From Chitinophaga polysaccharea (lineage in GTDB: Bacteria; Bacteroidota; Bacteroidia; Chitinophagales; Chitinophagaceae): a stretch of 64,000 bases of DNA. The position numbers and the translations under genes were made by a program. The DNA lies in the NCBI RefSeq assembly GCF_902150045.1, contig NZ_CABFVU010000002.1:856001-920000 (forward strand), written 5' to 3'. Of this stretch, positions 1 to 8,478 are shown piece after piece (position 1 is the first letter of the stretch; each line of letters opens with the position of its first letter). The notes beneath the pieces are model-generated. The model was not told the origin of the DNA. It made no database searches and saw only the letters and a program-made list of their open reading frames with translations.

Positions 1-14
1 TGATTTCACACTTT

Positions 15-272
15 ATGGACACTAGAGAGATAATAACTGTTACGAATAAGTTTCTGGTAGAGGAGTTTGAAGCAAACCCCGCAGCCATCACGCCTGAAGC
101 AAACATGAAATCCACGCTGGATCTGGACAGCCTGGATTATATCGACATGGTGGTAGTGATAGAAGATAACTTCGGATTTAAAGTAAAACCGGAGGAATTC
201 CAGGCTATTGTTAGCTTCCAGGATTTCTACAACTATGTAGCCACTCGTGTACAACAAAAAGAACTGGTATAA
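15..272 (+). CDS. Acyl carrier protein (first of two in the pigment cluster)
   Basis: Small acidic 85-residue carrier protein. The phosphopantetheine attachment motif DLDSLD is visible with Ser39 as the modified serine, and the length is normal for a discrete ACP. It would carry the growing acyl chain as a thioester in the cytoplasm and would need activation by the phosphopantetheinyl transferase at 20194. Its stop codon shares one base with the ATG of the following acyltransferase (TAATG), so the two are translationally coupled. The ATG at 15 is the only reasonable start. Upstream genes of the operon are probably outside the window. Family call is firm; which step it serves is inferred. Confidence 0.93.
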   Translation: MDTREIITVTNKFLVEEFEANPAAITPEANMKSTLDLDSLDYIDMVVVIEDNFGFKVKPEEFQAIVSFQDFYNYVATRVQQKELV

Positions 273-1147
273 TGCCTTCCTGGCAAGGAAAGTCTAAAGG
301 GAATAAGTTCGGATATAGTTGTTTTGTTTTCCTGTTGAAACATGGAGGGGTAGCACCGGCGTATCTGTTGCTGAAGTTTGTGGCCTTCTATTTTTTTGCG
401 TTTTCCTGGAGTTCCTCAAAACCTGTCTATCATTATTTCCGTACCAAAATCGGCTACAGCCGCGGGCGCGCATTGCTCAGTTTATACCGGAATTATCATG
501 TATTTGGCCAAACACTGATCGATAAGGTAGTGGTAATGGCAGATATGTCCAATAAATTCACTTTTGAATTTGAGGGTGAACATTATTTACGCGAAATGAT
601 TGCCGGCGGCAAAGGCGGCATCCTGCTAAGCGCTCATGTGGGCAACTGGGAAGTAGCCGGTCATTTGTTCAAGCGCCTGCAAACCCGTATCAATATAGTG
701 ATGTTCGACGGAGAGCACCAGCGTGTAAAGGACTATCTCTCCGGTGTTACGGGCGACCGTAATATGAATATTATCGTGATCAAGGATGACCTTTCGCACA
801 TTTATGCCATCAATGAAGCATTAAGTAACAAGGAGCTGGTGTGTATGCATGCCGACAGGTTCCTGCCAGGCAATAAAACAATAACGGCTCCTTTTTTAGG
901 ACAGGATGCACGTTTCCCGGTAGGGCCCTTCCTGCTGGCTGCCACTTTCCGGGTACCGGTTTCCGTGGTATTCGCCTTCAAGGAATCATCTACCCATTAT
1001 CATTTTTTTGCCACTGAACCCCGTTTATACCACGGCCGGCGTAACCAGGGCGTAGAAACAGCCCTGCAGGATTTTGTACAGCATGTAGAAGAAAAAGTAT
1101 ACCGTTACCCGGTGCAATGGTTCAATTATTACGACTTTTGGGAATAA
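272..1147 (+). CDS. LpxL/HtrB-like lysophospholipid acyltransferase family protein
   Basis: A 291-residue protein with an N-terminal hydrophobic stretch (about residues 26-46) and the acyltransferase motif H-x4-E in HVGNWE (His122, Glu127), as in lipid A acyltransferases of the LpxL/HtrB family. It should act at the inner face of the cytoplasmic membrane and transfer an acyl chain from an ACP to a hydroxyl. It overlaps the preceding ACP gene by one base, which suggests that ACP as donor. In a flexirubin locus the plausible job is forming the ester between polyene acid and dialkylresorcinol, or attaching the polyene to a lipid. That role is inferred from context only. Confidence 0.85.
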   Translation: MPSWQGKSKGNKFGYSCFVFLLKHGGVAPAYLLLKFVAFYFFAFSWSSSKPVYHYFRTKIGYSRGRALLSLYRNYHVFGQTLIDKVVVMADMSNKFTFEFEGEHYLREMIAGGKGGILLSAHVGNWEVAGHLFKRLQTRINIVMFDGEHQRVKDYLSGVTGDRNMNIIVIKDDLSHIYAINEALSNKELVCMHADRFLPGNKTITAPFLGQDARFPVGPFLLAATFRVPVSVVFAFKESSTHYHFFATEPRLYHGRRNQGVETALQDFVQHVEEKVYRYPVQWFNYYDFWE

Positions 1148-1217
1148 ATGCGTGTTTTTACTGTTAATAATTTCGTATAATTCTATTTATTTCGTGTTTC
1201 ATTTTTAATAATAACTT

Positions 1218-1649
1218 GTGCAGATGTTTATTCATTCAGACGATATTACCGCCTATATTCCCCAGCGTACGCCCATAGTGATGATCAGTGGCATCCTGGA
1301 AGTAAATGGTCCTGTAACGCGCACTGGCCTGCACATCGCCGCAGATAATATTTTTGTGGAGAACGGCGTGCTCACCGCCCCTGGCCTGATGGAAAATATT
1401 GCACAAACCGCCGCTGCCCGCATCGGCTATATCGCCAAACAGCAAAATACACCCGTTCCCCTGGGATTTATTGGCGCTGTAAAAGACCTGGAAATACTGG
1501 AACTGCCGCCGGCAGGGCAAATGATAGAAACCACCACCGAAATCGGTGCTGAAGTATTCAATGCTACTATGGTAACCGGCAAAGTAATGTTTGAAGGCCG
1601 CCTGATGGCACAATGCGAATTGAAAATATTTACCAATCCCCAAATTTAA
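1218..1649 (+). CDS. ApeP/FabZ-like hot-dog 3-hydroxyacyl-ACP dehydratase, lacks the catalytic His
   Basis: 143 residues from a GTG start (an ATG six bases later is equally possible). The central-helix segment APGLMENIAQT aligns with the FabZ segment PGVLILEAMAQ and keeps the acidic residue (Glu59). The FabZ GHFPG motif carrying the catalytic His is absent: that position reads FVENG. The same layout is found in ApeP-type dehydratases of aryl polyene clusters. Together with the hot-dog protein at 11577, which has the His but not the Glu, it could form a composite active site. It would dehydrate 3-hydroxyacyl-ACP intermediates during polyene extension. A 70-base gap precedes it, with no clear promoter box. 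Confidence 0.8.
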   Translation: MQMFIHSDDITAYIPQRTPIVMISGILEVNGPVTRTGLHIAADNIFVENGVLTAPGLMENIAQTAAARIGYIAKQQNTPVPLGFIGAVKDLEILELPPAGQMIETTTEIGAEVFNATMVTGKVMFEGRLMAQCELKIFTNPQI

Positions 1650-1655
1650 TCACAC

Positions 1656-2408
1656 ATGAACTGCAGAAAATTAATTGCACTTCCGTTGCTGATGTTGAGC
1701 ATGATGACCATGACCGCGAATGCTCAAACGCTTAAAAACTTCCTGGAGAACAAAGATTCTTCCTTTACCTGGCTGGGTGTGGATTTTACACAAGCCAGGC
1801 TGCTTGGCGACGCCGCTGCCAAAACAGATGCCATCGTAGACCATGAGTTCACTGCCCTTAACCAGGTAATTGTGAACGAACAAAAGAAGTATGATGTACC
1901 AGGCGCCTTTCACCGGGATAAATACAATACCAGTATTGGTTTGGTGAACAAACGCAATGAAGCCATCAATGGAGATGCACTGAAATCTGATGAATCTTCC
2001 GACTTTGAACGTCTTAAACCGGAAGACATTACCAAAGTGGTGAAATCGTACGATTTTTCCGGAAAACACGGAATTGGCGTAATGCTGGTAATGGAAGGCA
2101 TGAGCAAAACCACCAAAAGCGCCTCTATGTGGCTGACCATTGTAGACATGGACCGGAAAAATGTACTGCTTACAGAACGTTACATTGGTAAAGGCCAGAA
2201 ATGGAGCTTCGCATGGCGCAACTATTGGCTCGCCACCATTAAGAGCGTACTGGATGATATCGACGACGACTACAACAAACTGAAAACCAAATACGCCGAT
2301 GCCAAAGACCCCGAAGATCCAAAACCGGTAGTAGCAGCACCTGCAGCAAAGAAAGAAACCAAAGCCACTACAGCACCGGCAGCAAAGAAACCAAAGAAGA
2401 AAGGATAA
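1656..2408 (+). CDS. Exported protein of unknown function with Ala/Lys-rich tail
   Basis: 250 residues. The first 23 form a clear signal peptide (MNCRK, hydrophobic core, cleavage near ANA/Q). The last 35 or so residues are low-complexity, rich in Ala, Lys and Pro, with repeated PAAKK units, which suggests binding to a negatively charged surface or disorder. I do not recognise the central domain. It lies between the dehydratase and the thioesterase with spacers of only 4-6 bases, so it is part of the pigment operon and probably works in the periplasm during export or assembly. No catalytic motif is apparent. Confidence 0.75.
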   Translation: MNCRKLIALPLLMLSMMTMTANAQTLKNFLENKDSSFTWLGVDFTQARLLGDAAAKTDAIVDHEFTALNQVIVNEQKKYDVPGAFHRDKYNTSIGLVNKRNEAINGDALKSDESSDFERLKPEDITKVVKSYDFSGKHGIGVMLVMEGMSKTTKSASMWLTIVDMDRKNVLLTERYIGKGQKWSFAWRNYWLATIKSVLDDIDDDYNKLKTKYADAKDPEDPKPVVAAPAAKKETKATTAPAAKKPKKKG

Positions 2409-2412
2409 ATTT

Positions 2413-2832
2413 ATGATACTGACTGAATGCACCAACATACTGATTAGATTCAATGAAGCAGATCCGCTGGGAATAGTATGGCACGGGCATTATGTGCGGT
2501 ATTTTGAAGACGGCAGGGAAGCTTTCGGTGAAAAATACGGGCTCAGATACCTGGATATTTCTGACGAAGGATTCACTGTACCGGTAGTAAATGTACAATG
2601 TGATTACAAACGCTCCTTACGCTATGGCGACAGGGTGGTGGTAGAGACAAAGTATATCGACGACCTGGCAGCAAAAATAAAATTTGAATACATCCTTACC
2701 AATCCTGCCACCGGGGAAATAGTAGCAAAGGGCTCTTCTGTACAGGTATTCCTGGACAAGGAAACTTCGTCCCTGCAACTGATCACCCCTCCCTTTTTCA
2801 TGGAATGGAAAAGAAAGCACGGACTGGTATAA
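2413..2832 (+). CDS. 4-hydroxybenzoyl-CoA thioesterase family (YbgC-like) acyl thioesterase
   Basis: 139 residues, normal for a single hot-dog thioesterase. The N-terminal segment IRFNEADPLGIVWHGHYVRY matches the YbgC/4HBT signature, with the acidic residue of NEADPLG at the catalytic position and the conserved WHGHY turn. It would hydrolyse an acyl-ACP or acyl-CoA thioester, either releasing the finished polyene acid or editing stalled chains. Such a thioesterase is a regular member of aryl polyene and flexirubin clusters. It follows the exported protein by 4 bases and precedes a ketosynthase by 12. Confidence 0.88.
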   Translation: MILTECTNILIRFNEADPLGIVWHGHYVRYFEDGREAFGEKYGLRYLDISDEGFTVPVVNVQCDYKRSLRYGDRVVVETKYIDDLAAKIKFEYILTNPATGEIVAKGSSVQVFLDKETSSLQLITPPFFMEWKRKHGLV

Positions 2833-2844
2833 CCAAAGGGTATT

Positions 2845-3990
2845 ATGCAACAGGTGTATGTAGTAGCAGATAATATTGTGGGGCCTCTTGGCAGTACTAC
2901 CCGGGAAAATTTTGACCAGGTGTTATCTGCCAACAGTGGCATAGCGCAGCATAACAATGCCGCCTATGCCGCTGCTCCGTTTTATGGCGCTATCACAGCG
3001 CCTGAACAACTGGAAGCCTTTACGGCGCATATTAACGTAAATGGATATACGCGGTTTGAGAAACTGCTGGCTGCTTCGGTGCAATCGGCCCTGCAGCAAA
3101 CCGCTATTACGCTTACGGATGCCCGCACCGGCTTTATTATTTCCACTACCAAGGGAAATATTGAATTGCTGGAGCAGCAGCCGGAAGGCATGGCAGCACC
3201 GGTGAAAGACATGCAGCTGTACGCTACAGCAAAAAAAATGGCGGCACATTTTAATGCAGTCAATGAACCACTGGTGATCAGCAGCGCCTGTATCTCAGGG
3301 CTGGTAGCCATTTTAACGGGTAAGCGGCTGATCCGGTCAGGACGCTACGATCATGTGGTAGTTACCGGCGGGGATGTGCTCACCCGCTTTGTATTGTCAG
3401 GGTTTCAGTCGTTCCAGGCAGTAAGCGCCGTTCCCTGTAAGCCCTTCGATGCCAACCGGACGGGCGTTACACTCGGAGAAGGCGCGGCCACCGTAATACT
3501 CAGCCGGGAAAAAGGCAATGCCTCTTTCTCGCTGGGCGAGGGCGCCATCAGCAATGATGCCAACCATATTTCCGGCCCTTCCCGCACCGGTGAAGAACTG
3601 GCGGCAGCCATACAACTTGCGCTGAAAGGAAGCGGGCTAACTGCTGCAGACATAGGGTTTGTTTCTGCACACGGCACCGCTACCCTGTATAACGACGAAA
3701 TGGAAGCAAAAGCGCTGCATCACGCAGGGCTGGCCAATGTACCGGTAAACAGCCTGAAAGGCAACTACGGTCATACCCTGGGCGCTGCCGGTCTTATAGA
3801 AGCCATTATCAGCATGCATGCCATGAAGGCGGGCGTAATATTGCCAACAAAAGGATTTGAAGTACCCGGTGTAAGTATGCCGGTGAATGTTCATAACACC
3901 CTGCTGCAGAAAACATCCCGTCATTTCCTGAAAACAGTTTCAGGTTTCGGTGGATGTAATGCAGCTATGGTCTTTAATCTTAACAGCTAA
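2845..3990 (+). CDS. Beta-ketoacyl-ACP synthase (FabF-like), catalytically complete
   Basis: 381 residues with the full ketosynthase triad: Cys149 in ISSACISG, His276 in SAHGTAT and His310 in GNYGHTLGAAG. It should catalyse decarboxylative Claisen condensation of malonyl-ACP with the acyl chain. It is somewhat shorter than FabF (about 410) and divergent at the N-terminus, as is usual for aryl polyene ketosynthases. Its immediate neighbours are a thioesterase and a methyltransferase, not its own chain-length partner, so it may act as a homodimer in starter extension or in a different round from the KS at 7270. That division of labour is inferred. Confidence 0.9.
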   Translation: MQQVYVVADNIVGPLGSTTRENFDQVLSANSGIAQHNNAAYAAAPFYGAITAPEQLEAFTAHINVNGYTRFEKLLAASVQSALQQTAITLTDARTGFIISTTKGNIELLEQQPEGMAAPVKDMQLYATAKKMAAHFNAVNEPLVISSACISGLVAILTGKRLIRSGRYDHVVVTGGDVLTRFVLSGFQSFQAVSAVPCKPFDANRTGVTLGEGAATVILSREKGNASFSLGEGAISNDANHISGPSRTGEELAAAIQLALKGSGLTAADIGFVSAHGTATLYNDEMEAKALHHAGLANVPVNSLKGNYGHTLGAAGLIEAIISMHAMKAGVILPTKGFEVPGVSMPVNVHNTLLQKTSRHFLKTVSGFGGCNAAMVFNLNS

Positions 3991-4004
3991 ACAAAGTTAT
4001 TGTC

Positions 4005-5066
4005 GTGTTTAATAAAGAAACAAAAACAGCACTCGAAGCAAAAGAAGCTGCATTACGCCTGGCATTTGCCCCGGTTGCTTTCCAGGCCACCAGGGCATTA
4101 CGGGATATGGGCATTTTAACAGCTGTGAGCAACAGCCGTTCTGCCGGTATCACCATTGAAGAAATAATGGAACAAACAAAATTGTCGCGTTATGCTGTGA
4201 GAGTGCTGCTGGAAGCCGGTTTAGGCATGGAACTGGTGATCGTGAACGACAAACGTTACACCCTTACCAAAACAGGTTACTTTATTCTGCACGATCCCCT
4301 TACCCGCATCAACATGGACTTTTCACAGGATATCTGCTACAAAGGCATGAATCACCTGCAGGAAAGTTTAAGAGAAGGAAAACCCGCCGGTTTACGTGAA
4401 CTGGGCCCCTGGGATACCATTTACCCGGGCCTGTCGCTGCTGCCGCCTGAAGTAGGCAAAAGCTGGTTCGATTTCGACCATTACTATTCAGACCTTGCCA
4501 CTCCGCAGGCGCTGGATATTGTTTTTGAAAAGAAACCCAAACGTTTGCTCGATATAGGCGGTAACACAGGCAAGTGGGCCCTGGCCTGCACCGCAAAAGA
4601 TCCGGAAGTGGAAGTAACCATCTTCGACCTGCCGGGTCAGGCCGGACTGGCACAGCAGAAAATGAAGGATGCCGGTGTGGAAAACCGTGTGCATTTCCAT
4701 ATTGCCAATATACTCCACGAGGAAGTGCCCTTCCCGCAAGGCTTTGATGCCATCTGGATGAGCCAGTTCCTGGATTGTTTCTCTGAAGCAGAAATTGTTT
4801 CCATTCTGAAACGTTGCCGGGAAGCGCTGAACGAAGGAGGTACGGTTTATATCCTGGAGCCTTTCTGGAACCGCCAGCAGTTTAAGTCCGCCGCTTTCTG
4901 CCTGCAGCAAACGTCCCTGTACTTTACGGCTATGGCCAATGGCAACAGCCAGATGTACCATACAGATGATTTCTTCCAATGCATTGAGGATGCCGGTTTG
5001 GCTATCATCGAGGAAAATGACCAGATGGGCATGAACTATACATTGCTGAAATGTCAGAAAAAATAA
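4005..5066 (+). CDS. SAM-dependent methyltransferase with winged-helix dimerisation domain
   Basis: 353 residues from a GTG start. The N-terminal ~100 residues look like a winged-helix dimerisation domain (segment ITIEEIMEQTKLSRYAVRVL), followed by a class I Rossmann methyltransferase domain with motif I LLDIGGNTGKWA and the acidic post-I segment TIFDLPG. This is the architecture of plant-type O-methyltransferases and related C-methyltransferases. Flexirubin carries a methyl group on the terminal phenyl ring, so an aromatic methylation before or after polyene assembly is the natural hypothesis. It sits directly upstream of the halogenase-like flavoprotein, another candidate ring-tailoring enzyme. 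Whether the acceptor is carbon or oxygen cannot be read from the sequence. Confidence 0.85.
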   Translation: MFNKETKTALEAKEAALRLAFAPVAFQATRALRDMGILTAVSNSRSAGITIEEIMEQTKLSRYAVRVLLEAGLGMELVIVNDKRYTLTKTGYFILHDPLTRINMDFSQDICYKGMNHLQESLREGKPAGLRELGPWDTIYPGLSLLPPEVGKSWFDFDHYYSDLATPQALDIVFEKKPKRLLDIGGNTGKWALACTAKDPEVEVTIFDLPGQAGLAQQKMKDAGVENRVHFHIANILHEEVPFPQGFDAIWMSQFLDCFSEAEIVSILKRCREALNEGGTVYILEPFWNRQQFKSAAFCLQQTSLYFTAMANGNSQMYHTDDFFQCIEDAGLAIIEENDQMGMNYTLLKCQKK

Positions 5067-5107
5067 ACCCAATCCCATTAAATCTATAACGCCCAAAATC
5101 GTCACTT

Positions 5108-6364
5108 ATGAAAACTGAGCAAGTTGATGTACTGGTAATAGGAGCAGGTCCGGCAGGAACAGTAGCGGCATCTATTATTCATCAGGCAGGCTACAATGTA
5201 AAAGTGGTGGAGAAACAGAAATTTCCCCGCTTTGTAATAGGCGAAAGCCTGTTGCCACGTAGCATGGAAGCACTGGAAGAAGCCGGCTTTATTGATGCTA
5301 TTAAAGCAAAAGGTTTTCAGCAGAAGTCGGGGGCGAAGTTTGTAAAGGGCAACGCACTCTGTGACTTTACTTTCCAGGAACAATTTACACCAGGCTGGAC
5401 CTGGACCTGGCAGGTAACGCGTGCCGATTTTGATAAAACACTGGCCGATACGGTAGAAAGCATGGGTGTGCCGGTGGCGTATGAAACAACAGTAACGGAT
5501 ATACGTTTCAATGGATCCGATTCCATTACAACAGTAGAAGATAAAGATGGTCAGCAATCACAGATAGCCGCCCGCTTCATCGTAGATGGCAGCGGCTATG
5601 GCAGGGTGATCCCGAAATTATTCAACCTGGAGAAAAACTCCAACCTGCAACCCCGCAAGGCGCTGTTCGCACATACCGTGGATGCACGCCGTTCCATGGC
5701 AGATGAACCTAACCGCATCACTGCGGTGGTACATAAAAAGGGCGTATGGATCTGGATCATTCCTTTCGCTACGGGGATCACCTCCCTGGGCTTTGTGGGA
5801 GACCCGGAATTTTTTGAAGAATATCCCGGCACCGATGAAGAGAAATACCGTGCCCTGCTGGAAGCAGAGCCCTATACCAGGGAACGTTTCCGCGATGTGG
5901 AGCTGGTATTTGAGCCCAGGATACTGCAGTCGTGGTCGGCCACTACAGATAAATTTTACGGAGACGGGTTTGTGCTGACAGGCAACGTAACAGAATTTCT
6001 GGACCCGATTTTCTCTTCTGGTGTAACTTTGGCCTGTGTTTCATCACAAACAGCCGCAAAACTGGTGATCCGGAAACTGAAAGGAGAGGACGTAGACTGG
6101 GAAAAAGAGTACATGGAGCCTACCATGCAGGGCGTGAATACCTTCCGCTCTTATGTAATGGCCTGGTACGAAGGCACCCTGGATACCATTTTCTTTAAGA
6201 AAGATGCGGATCCGCTGATCAAAGGACAGATCTGTTCGGTATTGGCGGGTTATGTGTGGGATATGAACAATCCCTTTGTGAAAAATCATGACACGGCATT
6301 GAAACGCCTGGCCAGGACCATTGAATTAACAGAAAAATTAAAAAGCAACCCGGAGATTGAATAG
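5108..6364 (+). CDS. FAD-dependent halogenase-like oxidoreductase
   Basis: 418 residues. Visible motifs: Rossmann FAD-binding GAGPAG (residues 12-17), the flavin-dependent halogenase signature WxWxIP (WIWIIP, residues 214-219), and the FxxPxxSxG motif (FLDPIFSSG, residues 297-305) found in halogenases of the tryptophan/phenol class. Lysines at 73 and 77 lie roughly where these enzymes keep their active-site lysine, but I could not align them. It may chlorinate or hydroxylate the phenolic ring, probably on an ACP-bound intermediate; it needs a separate flavin reductase. Chlorinated flexirubins are known from this bacterial group. The next gene starts within its last 8 bases. Confidence 0.85.
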   Translation: MKTEQVDVLVIGAGPAGTVAASIIHQAGYNVKVVEKQKFPRFVIGESLLPRSMEALEEAGFIDAIKAKGFQQKSGAKFVKGNALCDFTFQEQFTPGWTWTWQVTRADFDKTLADTVESMGVPVAYETTVTDIRFNGSDSITTVEDKDGQQSQIAARFIVDGSGYGRVIPKLFNLEKNSNLQPRKALFAHTVDARRSMADEPNRITAVVHKKGVWIWIIPFATGITSLGFVGDPEFFEEYPGTDEEKYRALLEAEPYTRERFRDVELVFEPRILQSWSATTDKFYGDGFVLTGNVTEFLDPIFSSGVTLACVSSQTAAKLVIRKLKGEDVDWEKEYMEPTMQGVNTFRSYVMAWYEGTLDTIFFKKDADPLIKGQICSVLAGYVWDMNNPFVKNHDTALKRLARTIELTEKLKSNPEIE

Positions 6365-6980
6365 CGGATCGACATATATTACAGGAAGTTGCATCATACG
6401 GCAAAACAAGGTGTTCTTAAACGGTGCTTTGTTATGGGAGGCGGATCCCGCGTTGGAATTAGCGGGCTTTCTGCGGGCAGGATATGATCATTTTTCCGGG
6501 CAGTATCCCAAATTCCATAAAATGGATGCGCTTAGCAAACTGGGCTGGCTGGCAGCGGAAGTATTGCTGAAAGACACAGCCATTCATTTGCTGGCGCCTG
6601 AACAAACAGGCATGGTATTATCCAACCGGAGCAGCAGCCTGGATACCGACCTGCGCTATTATGCCACGGTAAAGGAATTTGCCAGCCCCGGGCTGTTTGT
6701 ATACACCCTGCCAAATATTGTGATGGGAGAGATCTCTATCCGGCATGGTTTTAAAGGAGAGAATACTTTTTTTGTGTCAGATATTTTTGATACGGATTTA
6801 ATGAGCGCCTATCCTGCGCAGCTGCTTGCAGAAACGCCTTTGCAGGCTTGTATTTGCGGGTGGGTAGAAGTAATGGACCAACAGTACGAGGCGGCATTAT
6901 TCCTCGTGGAAAATAAACAGCGAGACAATGGCATACCGTTAACAGCGGCGGCTTTGTCTTCACTATACCAACAAAAATAA
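6357..6980 (+). CDS. Short ketosynthase-like protein without active-site Cys
   Basis: 207 residues, about half a ketosynthase. It starts at a TTG that overlaps the end of the flavoprotein gene by 8 bases. The segment TLPNIVMGEISIRHGFKGEN matches the part of KS enzymes just before the nucleophile, but where VSTACASG should follow it reads FFVSDIFDTD, so the Cys is missing. The C-terminal half with both catalytic histidines is also absent. Short KS-like proteins (Ketoacyl-synt_2 type) occur in aryl polyene clusters, so this may be a real non-condensing partner and not a remnant. No frameshift is needed to read it, and an ACP follows it. Confidence 0.75.
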   Translation: MNSGSTYITGSCIIRQNKVFLNGALLWEADPALELAGFLRAGYDHFSGQYPKFHKMDALSKLGWLAAEVLLKDTAIHLLAPEQTGMVLSNRSSSLDTDLRYYATVKEFASPGLFVYTLPNIVMGEISIRHGFKGENTFFVSDIFDTDLMSAYPAQLLAETPLQACICGWVEVMDQQYEAALFLVENKQRDNGIPLTAAALSSLYQQK

Positions 6981-7006
6981 CAGTTAATAACTTTAATCAA
7001 ATTACA

Positions 7007-7273
7007 GTGGAAAAGTTGATGGCGGATCTGAAAGCGCAGATCATAGAACAATTGAACTTGCAGGAAGTAGCACCGGACAGTATTGGTAACGATCAGCCGT
7101 TGTTTACAAAGGAAGGGCTTGGGCTCGATTCTATCGATGCGCTGGAATTGATCGTATTGCTGCAACAGCATTATAACATCCGCATTGCCAATCCTGATGA
7201 AGGACCAAAGATCTTCCACTCGGTACGTACCATGGCAACGTACATCACCGAAAATCAAACCATAAAGGCATGA
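7007..7273 (+). CDS. Acyl carrier protein (second)
   Basis: 88 residues from a GTG start (in-frame ATG 12 bases later). The phosphopantetheine motif is GLGLDSIDALE with Ser42 modified. It shares little with the first ACP outside this motif, so the two are probably specialised, for example one for the aromatic starter and polyene and one for another acyl chain. Its stop overlaps the ATG of the next ketosynthase (ATGA), which points to translational coupling and to this ACP serving the KS/CLF pair downstream. Confidence 0.93.
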   Translation: MEKLMADLKAQIIEQLNLQEVAPDSIGNDQPLFTKEGLGLDSIDALELIVLLQQHYNIRIANPDEGPKIFHSVRTMATYITENQTIKA

Positions 7274-8466
7274 GTGAAAAGGTGTGGATAGCAGGTGGCG
7301 GGGTGATCAGTGGTATCGGGCTGGATATACCGGCCTGTATACAGTCGTTCCGGGATATGACACCGGGTATGACGGCTATGCAGCACCTCTCTTCTGTGCA
7401 TCGTAATACATTTCCGGTTGCAGAAGTAAAGGCAGATAACGCTACCCTTGCGGATATAGCGCGGATGCCGGAAAACATCAGCCGCACGGCCCTGCTCAGT
7501 ATGATTGCGGCCCGTGAAGCCTGGCAGTCCAGCGGACTGGGAGATATTTCCCAGTACCGGGTAGGATTTGTTTCCGGTAACACAGTGGGAGGTATGGATA
7601 AAACGGAAGACTTTTTCGCTGCGTATCTGTCTGACCCCCGTGGTGGCCGCCTTCAAAACCTGGTGCATCATGAATGCGGCAGCATTACCGAACTGGTGGC
7701 CGACAGCCTGGGCGTACGGCATCACATCTCTACCATCAGCACCGCCTGTTCATCCGGCGCCAATGCCCTGATGTATGGTTCCCGGCTTATCCGCAATAAT
7801 ATTGTGGATGTGGTGATCGCCGGCGGTACAGATGCCCTTACCCGTTTTACGCTTAATGGGTTCAACACGCTCATGATCCTGGATCAGCAACTCTGCCGGC
7901 CATTTGATGACACCCGCACCGGGCTTAATCTTGGCGAGGGCGCCGGTTATGTAGTACTGGTATCGGACAGCCTGGCAGCCCGTTTGCAGCCATGGTGCCG
8001 CCTTAGCGGCTTTGCCAATGCCAATGATGCTTTTCACCAAACGGCCTCTTCGCCGGATGGCACGGGTAATTACCTGGCTATGAAAGGCGCGCTGGATATG
8101 AGCGGACTGCAACCACAGCAAATTGGTTATATTAATTTACACGGCACCGGTACACAGAATAATGATGTATCGGAAGGAATCGCTATAAACCGGCTCTTTG
8201 CGCCGCATTTCCCGGCCATGAGCTCCACCAAATCTTTCACCGGTCATACGCTGGGCGCCAGCGGTGGCATAGAAGCCGTATTTTCGGCGCTGGCGGTGAA
8301 GGAAGGAATTATTTACCCGAATGCGCGCTTTGAGCACCAGATGAAGGAATTACCGTTTGCACCCGTTACCGCCTTTTCTACAGGTCATGACCTGCAACAT
8401 GTAATGTCCAATTCATTCGGATTTGGCGGTAATTGTTCCAGCCTGGTATTTTCAAGGGCCAGTTAA
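7270..8466 (+). CDS. Beta-ketoacyl-ACP synthase, catalytically complete, KS of a KS/CLF pair
   Basis: 398 residues with a complete Cys-His-His triad: Cys160 in STACSSG, His291 in LHGTGT and His326 in FTGHTLGASGG. Start ATG overlaps the ACP stop by 4 bases. The gene immediately downstream encodes a KS homologue without catalytic residues, the arrangement of type II polyketide KS/chain-length-factor pairs and of the ApeO/ApeC heterocomplex in aryl polyene synthesis. It is the best candidate for the iterative polyene-extending condensing enzyme. Cytoplasmic. Confidence 0.92.
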   Translation: MSEKVWIAGGGVISGIGLDIPACIQSFRDMTPGMTAMQHLSSVHRNTFPVAEVKADNATLADIARMPENISRTALLSMIAAREAWQSSGLGDISQYRVGFVSGNTVGGMDKTEDFFAAYLSDPRGGRLQNLVHHECGSITELVADSLGVRHHISTISTACSSGANALMYGSRLIRNNIVDVVIAGGTDALTRFTLNGFNTLMILDQQLCRPFDDTRTGLNLGEGAGYVVLVSDSLAARLQPWCRLSGFANANDAFHQTASSPDGTGNYLAMKGALDMSGLQPQQIGYINLHGTGTQNNDVSEGIAINRLFAPHFPAMSSTKSFTGHTLGASGGIEAVFSALAVKEGIIYPNARFEHQMKELPFAPVTAFSTGHDLQHVMSNSFGFGGNCSSLVFSRAS

Positions 8467-8478
8467 CAGCTATAAATT

